Source: Adineta steineri
Lineage: Eukaryota; Rotifera; Eurotatoria; Adinetida; Adinetidae
DNA: 64,000 nt
Direction of reading: 5' to 3'
Assembly: GCA_905250115.1 (NCBI GenBank)
Contig: CAJNOI010000039.1
Location: forward strand, 265,696 to 329,695
The notes beneath the pieces are model-generated. The model saw only the letters and a program-made list of their open reading frames with translations, was not told the DNA's origin and made no database searches. Below, piece by piece: positions 46,571 to 58,233 of this stretch. Positions within the stretch are counted from its first letter, which is position 1; the number at the start of each line of letters is the position of its first letter. The position numbers and the translations under genes are program-made.

Positions 46571-48045
46571 ATCATTAACAAACTTTGTTTTTATTTTATA
46601 CAGTCAAATAAAAGAATGTTCATCTTTTACGGTTTTTTTTTTCTTTCCAAATAAAGAAGAAATCTTATTATACTTGAACGTCATTACTTTATATACCATA
46701 TTAATAATGCAATTTATATTTATAATCTTAAATAAGGCTTCTTATATGAATCTCTTACTCTGTAATTATATTCTGCTTCTCGTTTTTTTTCTGATGACGT
46801 CAAACTATTCTAGTTTGTATATTGCGTGTTTAAGAATTGCTGCTGATTTATGTAGTATTCAGATAAAGAATAACTGCTGTCATTATTAGAAGAAGAAGAA
46901 AAAAGAATATTTTCATATTTATTACGATGTTTATTTTAAGATCTAGGGAAGATTAGCATCGTTTTATAAATAAAATGAATAGATCTTTGGTTATTCATAT
47001 AAATTAAAAGTTTATTCAGTATAAAATCTTTATTTTTCTTTAAATTTCGTTGAAAAAACTAGTAATACTTGTATGTGTTCAGTTAATAAACAAGATGCTT
47101 ATCTTTGAGAAATATTATTTAAAAAAAAAGAAAAAAAAACAAGTTTTATTATTGAAGTATTAAAAATAGATTGAATATAAAGTGCATCTTGTTTACATCA
47201 ATATGATACTCTTATTAATGTATATTGTAGATGAAAGAAAAATAAAGCTTTATGTCATACGATGGTGGAATGAAAAAGATGAAATTAATTGAAGTGGATA
47301 GATAAATAAATAAACTTTGTTGTATTTAATTCTATGACGACGATGTTTTTTTATTTTTTGAAAAACACAAAATGTTATTTTTTTTTTTCTACTCGTAAAA
47401 ACTTAAAACTGAAATGTATGTGTAAAGAAAAACAATCAATATTTCATAATATTCTGAAATTTTTTGAATCAAATAGACTACTGGAGAACTTCGAAATATA
47501 ATTTAATAATTGATAGTTTATTATAATATTGTTTTAACAGGAATTCTATAGGACAATAATTTTATTTAAAATTTCATATGCTTTTAAAAAAGTCTATTTT
47601 GAACTGTGAGTGCTTTCTTCCCTTGATATACATGCATAATGGCAACAGACAATGTTGTTTTGACCCTAGTAACATAAAGAAAAGATGATTGGATAAATTT
47701 CGATCTATACAAAACCAGTTTATTTGTTAAATAATTCGACACTATATCTGTATTATTTATTTTTTATATAGTTATTATCATATTTGAAAGTATCATTTGG
47801 ATATATTGTGATGTTACTTGCGTTTATATTTAGAATATAGAAATTATATTATTCATAAAACATCGTCTTTCGTGTAACAAATAAAAGTATTATAATGATA
47901 TAATAGCTAAAAGGAAAGACTCTGACTTCGTATCGAAATTGAAATACATATGTATCATTTTATGAGACTTGAAGTAATGTAACAAATGACACTAAATTCT
48001 TCGTCATTACGAAAAGTAATACTCAAAATACAGATGTCTTCAACC
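46571..48045. other. intergenic AT-rich region
   Basis: About 1.5 kb with no supported gene. AATAAA-type signals follow the EVG1-like stop (46607, 46650). A 71-codon open stretch at 46674-46889 is hydrophobic low complexity with no context and is not called. Confidence 0.5.
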
Positions 48046-48443
48046 GAAACGGCTAACGTGTCTGTGCGTTACTTTTTGCTGAAGTTATAACAGATGAATG
48101 AGAGCCCATGGGAAGTTGAGAGATATCTCAATTTATAGCTAAGAGTATGCTCTTTAAAGCCTAATTGAGACTGATTTCAAAATATATAATCGGTTTCCGT
48201 TGCAGTGGTTTTTCTGATAGGCTTAACCCAATTTCCAGCGGAATGAGGCTATTGAAAATTTCATTAGACCAAAAAGGTAGCTCATCAATTTCAATTGAGG
48301 TTCGTATGGATTTTGACAAGCACACTTTTGTATACAAAATAAGTTGTCTTCCAGTTTTTCACAATGTTTTATATAAAGTCTAAAAATGTAGCAAAATGAC
48401 GAAAACGGTAACGCACAGACATTTAGTTGACCGTTAGCCGTTT
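48046..48443. mobile_element. MITE-like element with terminal inverted repeats
   Basis: The left end GAAACGGCTAACGTGTCTGTGCGTTAC (48046-48072, read in two parts) matches the reverse complement of the right end in two blocks: AAACGGCTAACG against 48432-48443 and TGTCTGTGCGTTAC against 48408-48421. A 10-nt insertion interrupts the right arm. The element is about 400 bp, its composition differs from the surroundings, and it contains no transposase. No convincing target duplication was found, so the superfamily is unassigned. Confidence 0.7.
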
Positions 48444-48667
48444 TAGCTGTTTTATTTTAATTCCATGATATTATTATTAAACATGGCAATCTATAAATTA
48501 CAACTAAGAAAATTTAGTACTAATTCTGAAATATAAAAAGTCTAAATCCAACTATCTTTTTTTTTGCATTTATTTCATCTTCATAAATTAGTATCGAAGG
48601 TAATATCGATCGTTCTTCAAATAAATAATTTCTTTCTTTTTTTTTCGATTCAATAATTCAAAATACT

Positions 48668-49312
48668 TTAACCAATTAATTGAGTTTTTACATCATTCCA
48701 CAATGATACAATAAAATTAATAGCAATATTGATATTATCAATTAATTGTTCTTGTGATTTATCAAATACACTTGATACTTGTTGTTGAAAAACATTTAAT
48801 AAATCATTATATGTACGACTCATAGATTCCATTAAATTATATTTATTAATAAGTAAAATAAAGATTTGATTTATATCATTAACAAATAATTTTTTCAGTT
48901 TATCTAAGAGACTTGCTATAGCATCGTATAAACTTTGTTTAATTGATGAAAAATTAATTGAACTTCGACCATGTTTTTCAAATATAGTTGGAATATTTGA
49001 AAAGAATTGTGTTACATGTTGATTCCATTGAGTTGCAACTGAATTAACTTCTCCAAATAATTCTTGAACCCATTGTGCTGGTATAGGTGGAGCTGAACGT
49101 GCTAATCTTGATTGAATATTTTCAAAAATTCTTTCACCAAATTTAAAAACTAATTCAATAAGTTGTTGAAGAGTATTTTGAAAGATCGGATTTAAATGAG
49201 TATATAATAATTGAGATAATGAATCGATAATTGATGGGGGCTTTTCTGTAGAGATTGGTGTAGCAAATATAAGAGTGAAAAGACTCATAAATATGACGAG
49301 AGTTAATTTCAT
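48668..49312 (-). CDS. secreted alpha-helical protein, unrecognised
   Basis: This single-exon ORF of 214 residues has a clear signal peptide (LTLVIFMSLFTLIFATP, cut near residue 18). The mature part has only an occasional glycosylation site and no cysteines. It is strongly helical and amphipathic (for example SIIDSLSQLLYTHLNPIFQN, SSIKQSLYDAIASLLDKLKK), with an RLARSAPP stretch near residue 72 that could be a processing site. The layout resembles lipid-binding or apolipoprotein-like secreted proteins, but no specific family is recognised. A minus-strand TATATAA (49370-49376) lies about 60 bp upstream of the ATG, giving a short 5' UTR. The gene is isolated, with more than 6 kb of non-coding DNA on its promoter side and the MITE downstream. 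Confidence 0.75.
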   Translation of the reverse strand: MKLTLVIFMSLFTLIFATPISTEKPPSIIDSLSQLLYTHLNPIFQNTLQQLIELVFKFGERIFENIQSRLARSAPPIPAQWVQELFGEVNSVATQWNQHVTQFFSNIPTIFEKHGRSSINFSSIKQSLYDAIASLLDKLKKLFVNDINQIFILLINKYNLMESMSRTYNDLLNVFQQQVSSVFDKSQEQLIDNINIAINFIVSLWNDVKTQLIG

Positions 49313-51826
49313 TTTTTGGTAATTTTTTCTCAGTCAAATTTAGTGATGAGAAGCATATTTATTAACTTATTATATATCGATTCAAAAAAAAAGAGGTGTG
49401 AGAGTAGAAACATATGGAGTATTTTTGATCATGATAGTGCAAAGTTTTTCTATTCAATAAAATATATTTTGATGTTTCAATCTTCTAATAAATAAAAAAA
49501 ACTTTTTTTTTGTGTTTGTAAGTTAGATAATATTTAATATTGTATTTTTTTTTATGAGTATGAAATTGATGATATGTCATTTATTTAACATAGAAGATTT
49601 TTATCAAATTTATACGAAAGAAGAGATCGATCTCGAGTATTCTAGACGAGTAAATTTATTGTTGATCATGGATAGATTTTTGTAATAAGATGACAGAATC
49701 TTATATTTAATCATTCATATATAATTCAGTATAATCATTTCAAAATTATTGACTACTTTAGTCAAGTTATGATAATGATCGAATATAGAAAAATTTTTGG
49801 TTTCAATTGACACATATTATTAATTACCCGTTAGTCAAATTACAACAGTTGTCTTCAGGCAAAATATGTCTCGCTTTTAAAAATGACAGAAGCGGAAATG
49901 AGCGAACTCGTGATTCTCGGTTTGTTTCCTGGTTTGATATATACTTGACTAGTAATTCTCGGATGTTGAACTATTGTAAATGCATGACATTTATGAAGAA
50001 TTGAATTTAAAACCGCTAATCTAACAAGCAAATTGATGAAAGAGAAGAAAAAAAATTCTTTCACATTTTCACTTTCGACTTTTTCAATATGATTTATAAT
50101 ATACTCAGTTATTTATTCATTAATGATGATATATAGTAATGAAAAAAAAATCCTGATTAATTAATCCAAGCATACATGATATTTTCATAGAATTATTTGA
50201 ATATATATATCTCTTTTCCTTTGTGTTTAACTTTTACGCATTTTCTTTTTTTTCTATATAGAATTGTTGAAGTGAAAACTTTATTCTTATTTAATCTGCT
50301 TAAATGATAATTTCTATTCTATCCGATTTATTAATAACACTTATGTCGTTTCTTTTAATTCATTAAAACGACTTTGATAATAAGAAAGAAAATATTTAGA
50401 AATTTATTAACACTTCATTTTCGTCGTATACACAAGGTCAAAGAAATTTATAGAAAATAGACAAGATTAACATCAAAAATGCAACGGTATATAATATATA
50501 CATATCAAGATATGTTTACATTTAATGATTGTATCTTGCTTGTTTCTTTTTTTTTTCTATGTACACATTCGAGAAGAAAAAAAAACGAAGAATGATGAAT
50601 CTATCTGATTTATTGATCTGTTGAGAGGACGGAAAAGCATCATTGCTTAGTACTATATATATATATGAGGGTGGTACATTGCGTGACCTCCATCCGTAGG
50701 CTGTGCTCGATTGAAAATAGTTCATTATCGGCATGCATTTCTTTTTTTTTTTCTCTTTTTCTGACTGCTGTGAATGTGCGTTAGCTAGTTGTTCTTATGT
50801 GTTGAATTTAGCGCTGTGTGTATGTGCGCGCAACGATGCGACGACTTCATCTGTAATCATGTTGTATGTGCGTGTTGATTCATGTGATTTTCATTTCTTT
50901 CTCCCACTTGATGAGATATGTTTTGCATGAATGAAAAAAAAAAAAAAACTTTTTTTTCTCTATACTAAACTAGTAAAAAAATGCATAGGAGAGAGAATAA
51001 CAAAAAAATGAGATTATTATTATTATTGTTTTCTTTTTTATGTCTTCTAAAGAAAAAGAAATAAAACGTTTGTTTTCTTTTCTCGTATGAAAAGATTATA
51101 TTTGTAGTTTTTTTACATTTCCATGGCTTGATTGAACAGTATATTTTAAACGTATATAAAACTCTCGGAAAGAAGAAGTTGATTTCTTTTAAGAATCGGG
51201 CAATAACAATTGAAATAAGAAGCCTTTACTGACTTTTATTATATACTATTCTCATTCTGTTGTCATTGTCATGTACGTGATCTATCTCTTTCTTTTGCTT
51301 TGCTATTGCATGTCATCATCATCATCATCATCATCATCACATGCCACATACATACATGCGGACAGCCTGACTCATTATTTGAGTGAATGTTAATCATTTT
51401 CATCTTGGTCATCGCCGCAGGCGTCAGTCAGTCGGTCGGTGGGGGTGAAATGTATAATACATATACATTTATCTAGCTTTCTTTTTTTTTCTATTCAAAT
51501 TGTATAGATGTTTAATCGTCATCATCGTTTTCTCCACCTGTTCATCTGTCGTTCATACATATTGACGTAAGCAAAGAAAAAGCACATTTTGGTCCGATTA
51601 TCTTTTTTTTTCTTCTCTGTTGGTGGCCCTCATCCTTCTTAACTACACTTCACTTTCTCTTTCTTTTTTACGCGTCGCATGCAAAACGATAAGATCAATC
51701 ACGAGGACGACGAGTCGTTTTTTTTTCTTTCTCTCTATGTTATATGTTACTGCTACTACTGTTTACAGTTGCTCTCATCATTAGAGTTGCTAATCAAACA
51801 CAGTTGAATGCACATTTTATAATCGC

Positions 51827-51835
51827 TATATAAAG
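51827..51835 (+). promoter_or_regulatory. candidate TATA box
   Basis: TATATAAAG is followed 60-90 bp later by TCAGTCAGT initiator-like repeats. The nearest plus-strand gene start is 3.9 kb downstream (55727), so it would serve a spliced 5' UTR or a non-coding transcript. Confidence 0.25.
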
Positions 51836-53127
51836 GTGTGTATGCATTTATAACTGGCGGGCAAATTAGAAAAACGTAGATTGCTATACTTTTGATTAGT
51901 AACAGTCAGTCAGTATACAAGCAGTCCAATTCGATTTGTGTCATTTCGTTAAAAGAGAGATGATGATCGAATATTCTATTAGATGACGAGAGAACGAGAC
52001 GACAATTCTCTCGGGAATCAGAAAGAGAAGAGAGATGCAGTAACACACAACAGTAGCAATTAACTTTGCATTTCCAGTGAGCGCTCTCGTGCGTTCTCTT
52101 CTCTTTTATTCATTGTGAACAGTGTGTATATATGCGTGTGTATGTGTGTTTGTGTTGTTGCAAGCTGCACTTCTTGATCAGATTCAATTGTTTGATAGCG
52201 ACGAGCAGTTTACTTTGTCTTCTCGTCTTTTTTTACTCTCGTATGCAAAGATCATATTATCGCGCATACATACTGGTAAATAGATACATACTATAAGGCT
52301 AAAGATTAGTATTGACTAGCTGTACTCGTTTCCGTCGATCATCATCATCATTCAAACACACGCATACAACACATGAAAGATCTTTTCTTTTTTTTCTCCT
52401 ATTCTTCTTCGTCATTTCCTTCATTTTATAATTGTTGAACTTAATGAGTTACCATATTACAACACTTTCCCAAGAGAAAAAAGTGAAGAAAACAGGATAA
52501 AGCTTGTACTGCGTTCCCGGTCGTTATTCGTTCAGCCGTCATCATTTGCCTGTTCTCGTTTGATTAATTGCAATGAAAAGCACATCTTTCTGTTTCTTCT
52601 TTTTTCCATCACATATGCACGCATAGCTCATATTTCATCAAATCCTCGTTTATCCACATAAATGGAGTTCTCTCTTTCTTTTCTTTCCGTTTCATGTTAT
52701 AAATACGACGGCAAACGAGCGCTCTATTGCTCCTTCTCCCCCTAGCTCTCCTCTCCTCTCCTCTCTTCTCTTCTCTTCTCTCCTCTCTCCCTTTTTTTGA
52801 TGTAAAGCGATAGGGGTGACCGAGAGAAAATATATAGGAGAACGAAGACGACAACGACAACGATGACAAGATATCATGTGTATAGTAACCGCTAATTAAT
52901 TATTGCTGTTGAATTTTAGTATACTATTCTTTATCACCTGTTTGTCTTTTCTTTCCTTGAGTCAATATTTTCTTCTCTTTCTTTTCATCAATAAAAGGCA
53001 CTACTACATACTGTTGTACAAACATACGTAGAAAAAGACGATTGTGCAATACATCATATACATACAATCTTCTTTAATACATTGTCGTCATCATCATCAT
53101 CATTCGATATGTTAGCATGTATCCGCA

Positions 53128-53158
<31 letters not shown>

Positions 53159-55262
53159 GTATACATACAAAGCTCTCCCTCTCTCTCTCTTTCTCGCCCC
53201 TCAAGGCTGAAGCGGACGATAACTAATTTCTTTGATATTCGAATCATGTCTCTTGAGAGATACTTGTACCTTGTGTCTGTCTGTCAATCGTGTTAAAGGG
53301 CATGCACGTAATGACTGTTCGGTGGAAACATATAGAAATTGACTGGTCTTATTTGAGGCAGATGCTATGTATTCTCTAATTACTTATATATATGCTTTTA
53401 TATATACACATATATATATGTGCTTTCATTTATCAAAAAGATTTGTTGTTCAACTAAATTAAGTTTCATCGTTTTTCTTTCAATACGTAAATGTCTATGT
53501 TGTCTGTCATTAATATATGCGTTCTAAGAGGTGTCAATTGGCTTTCAAGTGTGAAATGATGCGACTCCCTTGAGTAGAAGCGATAGTAGTAACATCATCA
53601 TCATCATCATCATCTGTGTGTTGACACCACATCGCCCGCCTTCTTCTACCCATCGTATTCGTTGTTCTTTATGTCTTTACCCGGTTGGTTTTGATCTTCA
53701 TCCTCGCCCTTTCCGTCGTCGTCGTCGTCTCGCGAGCAATGTGTTTGCCTGTGTATATGTGTGCGCTCGCGCTCGTTTCCTTCTTTGCGTTGATTCTGTT
53801 CTGTCTAACAGCTATAGAGTAGTGAAGGGTAATAGTACATGCACACACGTTGCCGTCATTGTCGTTTTTTTTCTCCTCTTCTTTCTTTTTACACGATGTG
53901 CACATTATCCAAACCCCGTCGGAGTACTTCTTGTCCCTTGTTCGCGTATGTTTCCTATTGAGCCTAAAGACTGAAATCTATTCGGTGTGTATAATTTGAT
54001 CTTTGAATGAAATAAGACTATCATATATATATATATATATATATATTTATGTACATACATAATCGATGTCGGACAATGATAATTGTGTGAGTATGTGCGT
54101 GCGTCTACTTCTATTTTTTTTTCTTTTCTTATTTCTTTGTTCGACAATAATAAAAAGTCATTTAACATTGGATGAATAAGTGAATGTAAGCGTATGACGT
54201 AGAGAGTAACAGTATGTGCGTTCTGACTAGCGGAAGAGTAGTATTAGTCGTCGTTCCATAGAATAAGTGAGTGAGTGAATGAGAGCAGCTTGTTTACTGC
54301 GGAAAGCTGTCGTAATTAGCGCCCAAGCGCATGTTAGTGTCATCGACATCAAAAGATCAACAACATCGGCATGCATGATGTTTGTCGCTCAGTTCGAGAG
54401 AAACCCCCTGCGGCATAGTGACTTCTCTTATTCGTTGTCATGTTGCCATCATGTCTTTCTCTTATTCTCTCATCAATGTGTGTACAGTCAATATTTAATC
54501 AACCAATTTATCGTGCCTATGCGAAATCGCACAGCAGCAAAGGAATGAAATGTCACGGGAGGCGCCAATACAATAACTACTAAAGCTAATCCGTTCAATA
54601 TGTGATGTAATCGACGACGATAGATGCATCTATTGTTGTCGTCGCGCATATACACACACATTTATATACACATACACTTACAATTTGTCGCTCAAACGAC
54701 AACAATGATTATACACCTCATCCATCTAGCCACTCATCATTCATCTTTTCAATCTCACCTTGATTTGTATATGCAAGCTTGTGTTCTGTTCCCTGTCATA
54801 TATATATTTATATATTTATATTTTTTCGCACATTAATAACTATAAAGCTTACAATACGAACAGCAAGACATATCGTACTTTATGAGCAATAGAAGATGGG
54901 TAAGATTGAAATTCAATATTTGTTCGATGATTTAAAATGTCTACTAGTATAAAAAAGAAGCTGTTACTTTATGCCTTCTGGCAACAGAGCTTGCTAATCG
55001 ACATAGAGAAAAGAAGAGGGTGTTCTTTCTCACTTGTTCACTCCTCCGTGCTAAGTGAATTCCCTGTCGTTCATCCGCCGTCTGTCTCCTGTCGTACACA
55101 CGCACTTGATGTCGATTGTTATTCTAATCATTCGCGTCGTTTGATGATTTTTTTTTCCTCTCATTTTTTTTCCTCCCTTTTGCTTTTCTATTGCTTATGT
55201 TATACGTCTGCAAGCATTGATTGTAGTAATGAATGAACGAACAGAAGAAGAGGAGGGGGAGA

Positions 55263-55338
55263 GTTCATCGTGTATATGTATATGTATATACATATATACA
55301 TATACATATACGTATGTGTGTGTTATCACACGATGAAC
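55263..55338. repeat. 76-bp long inverted repeat (cruciform or hairpin)
   Basis: The outer arms GTTCATCGTGT (55263-55273) and ACACGATGAAC (55328-55338) are perfect complements. Inside, a 19-bp arm at 55272-55290 pairs perfectly with 55293-55311 around a 2-nt spacer. The right side carries 16 unpaired bases (55312-55327). It lies about 390 bp upstream of gene A's start codon. Confidence 0.7.
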
Positions 55339-55726
55339 GACAGAAAAAGAAGGCTAGCGAATCTGTAATTGTACACACTCAAGTGCGCGACAAGCGTTAA
55401 ATACGTATAGGAGAAAGAAAGAGAGCGCAAGAAACGAGTAGATCTATAAATTATGTTTGTGTTGAAGGAAAGAAGAGAGCGAAGTGTGTGTGTGTGTGTG
55501 TGTGTGCGTGAAGTGGCTATTCTTTTGCAGTAGTGGCGGCGAGAGAGAGAGAGAGAGAGAGAAAAGAAAGCAAAGGCAATCATTTGCAGTGTATATATAT
55601 ATATATTCAAGTCAGCATGAAAAGTCCAGCTGCTTTTGTGTATGAAGAGTTGTCTCTCTCTCTTATCATGTTTAGTGCTTACGTTTGCCTACATTGTTTT
55701 TTAGATGACATTTGTTTTTATCTAAT

Positions 55727-58233
55727 ATGATGATGATCAACTCTTCACCATCATCACAAACTGATTCCGCAAAACGTCTTCGTTTAACAATTCCACGAAA
55801 TAATAATAATAATAATAAAACAGATTTATTAACTCATTCAAATACAATATTACCAGAGCAAATTGATGAAAAAAATAATCATATACAAAAAAAATCTATT
55901 GATTGTAATAATTCAATGACAACAATGAAACAACAATTATCAGCATCCATTGACAATGAAAATGATACAACTTTATTAACAACTACTACAACTACAACTA
56001 CTGTTGAAGTTAAAGTTAAAACAACTAAAACATCATCATCATCATCATCACGCAAACGTAAACTTAATATTGTTGATGATACGATAAATACGAATAATAA
56101 TAATACTACTAATAATAATAATAATAATGACAATATTAACAATCAACAACAACAACCAGCCAGTAAGAAAAAGGTAATATATATTGTATAGAATACAATT
56201 GAAGCGTGAAAGACAGAACGGAAATTCAATCTCTATTTCTCTTTCGCGCGCGCGGCATCCCCGAGGGATAATGATATCTTGATGTGTGCGTGTATGCGTG
56301 TGCGTTCGCCCTATTTACTTTTCTCTTTGCATACATACATACTCTATATATGTGTATGTGCGCGCAGCTGCTTTATTTCTTCTTCTTGTCCTGTCCTATA
56401 TCTGTCTGCTATTCATCGTTGTCGTCATACAACACTTATCTTAAAGAGACAGATTAAATGTGTAAATCTGTCAATTAATTCATGCATTCTTTTTTTTTTG
56501 TCTTTAAAGAAAAAACAACGATCAATTAATAATGAAACAAATACTAACGATGAATCTTCAACTAATGATAATGATAATAATCATCAAATACAACCAAAAA
56601 CCGTTGATCAATCATCTGTAACTGATGAATCCTCATTTGGTTCATGTGAACCAGGTACTAATGTTGTTTTACAAGGAATTGTTTGGAATGAAACAGATAA
56701 AGGTAAAGAAAAAATGTTATTTATATTTTATTGGATTTTGCATAAAAGTCTATTATCTTCTAGGTGTGCTCGTTGTTAATATCACCTGGCGAGGTAAGTA
56801 CTTTTCTTTCTTTTTTATGTGTGTTAGGTTTCATTAAATATAATATGCTTTAGGCAAAACTTATGTTGGTGCATTGCTTAATACAACTGAACAAAATTGG
56901 GCTCCACCTCGGTAAGTATTGCCTTAAAGGCAATTCCTTTTTAATCATAAATAAAAGCAAAGAGAAGCAAGAAAAAAAGGAATATGTATGTCATGAAGAG
57001 TCTCACTTTATGCGACGTTCTATAAGAGTCTACTCGAACTCACTCTTTGTCTCACTTGAACAGACCATTTTAAAATAGAAAAAAAAGAATAAAAAAGAAA
57101 AAGAAAAGAAAGAATAATCAATCTTATTGTCATTTAAAACTCATCGATGTTTTTATTTGTTTTTTAATAGTTATAAATCTGATGTTCGAACAACAAAACA
57201 TAATCGTCATAATCATCATCATAATCATAATCGAGATTATTTATTAACTGCAACAGCATCATCTTCACAATCAGCTATTCATTTACAATCAAATTCAAAT
57301 TCTTCAACAAATGAACCAGCTGAAAGAATTTTACGTAATGGTAAACGTCGAGGTACATATACAACAGTAACACCAAGTACAACAACAGCTACAACAAGAT
57401 CTAATTCATTTAAAATTCCTGAAGCACCACCATCGAAAAATGATGAAACATCAACAACAGAAAAACTTATTGATACTGGTAGTGGTGCACCATCATCATC
57501 ATCAACAAGTGTTAATGATGAAGATGATACAAATTCTATATCAGAAGAAAAAACTTTAGTTAGAAATGGTGTTGATGATGAAACAGGTGATAATTGTTCA
57601 AGTCGAAGTGTTAGTCCAACAACAAGCGGTGGAAGTACAACATCATCAAGTCCACCACCATCAATTCAAGAAAAACCTATGACTTTACCACAAACAACAG
57701 ATACTATCGAACAATCAATACCATCTATACCAATTGATTTATCAAATTCTCGATCAACAATGAAAATCGAAGATAATTCATCATCCTATAATTCAATTAT
57801 TCAAACACCATCACCATCAATAACTCCATCATTTTTATCTTCATTCACAAACAAAACATCGAAATCAAAAACTAAAGAAACACTATCAACACCACCTTCT
57901 CTATTATCACCACATCCGTTTAATAATGGTTTGCTTTTTTCGCCGCCGGCTAATCCATCCAGTTATTATCCACCACCACCATCTCCATTTCTACATGGAC
58001 CACCGAATTCATTTGGTTTATCACCATTTCATCCTCATCATCATTCACCAACATCATCATTACACAGTAATACTAATAAAAATAAACTATCACCATCATC
58101 GTCATCTGCTATTTCTCCTTCATCTTATCTCCCACTTCCTCCACAGCTTTATTTTAATCCATTGACAGCACCCCGTTTTCCATCTGCATGTTCTTCTTCT
58201 CCATCATCTTCTTTGTCTAAATCGTCACGCTAA
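55727..58233 (+). CDS. ZNF608/609 (scribbler/brakeless)-type regulator, copy A, without zinc finger
   Basis: Five exons (55727-56173, 56510-56702, 56764-56793, 56854-56911, 57171-58233) give 596 residues in frame; the third is a 30-nt microexon. The start is the ATG at 55727, after an acceptor-like site. The conserved core of ZNF608, ZNF609 and Drosophila scribbler spans exons 2-4: [35 protein letters not shown] and NWAPPR. The remainder is Asn/Ser/Thr-rich, ending in a Pro/His/Ser-rich tail that finishes SSSLSKSSR. No C2H2 finger is present, as in the short brakeless isoform. Known role: sbb/ZNF609 proteins are nuclear cofactors, mostly corepressors, in development. Copy B begins 2.3 kb downstream on the same strand. 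Some Asn-rich tracts are pure AAT codons. Confidence 0.82.

Larger units (their letters stand above)
49313..55726. other. 6.4-kb non-coding, microsatellite-rich region upstream of the ZNF608/609-like pair
   Basis: No gene is supported. Seen here: (CAT)n at 51313-51339, a pyrimidine CTCTC tract at 52745-52792, (TA)n at 53130-53156 and 54023-54046, (TG)n at 55484-55506 and (GA)n at 55541-55562. A TATA box is listed at 51827 and a long hairpin at 55263-55338. From about 50.6 kb rightwards GC and CpG content rise above the left part, as expected for promoter and 5' UTR DNA of a large developmental regulator. The acceptor-like TTTTTTAG at 55697-55704 suggests 5' UTR introns upstream of gene A. Confidence 0.5.

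Noticed and set aside
48165-48383. 72-codon open frame
   Set aside because: It lies wholly inside the MITE between its inverted repeats and has no transposase features.
49807-50064. Overlapping open frames in a slightly GC-richer block
   Set aside because: There are no recognisable domains and no splice context; possibly an old repeat fragment, but not supportable.
55879-56142. Minus-strand open frame antisense to copy A
   Set aside because: It is a shadow of AAT/ACA/TCA codon runs in the real gene.
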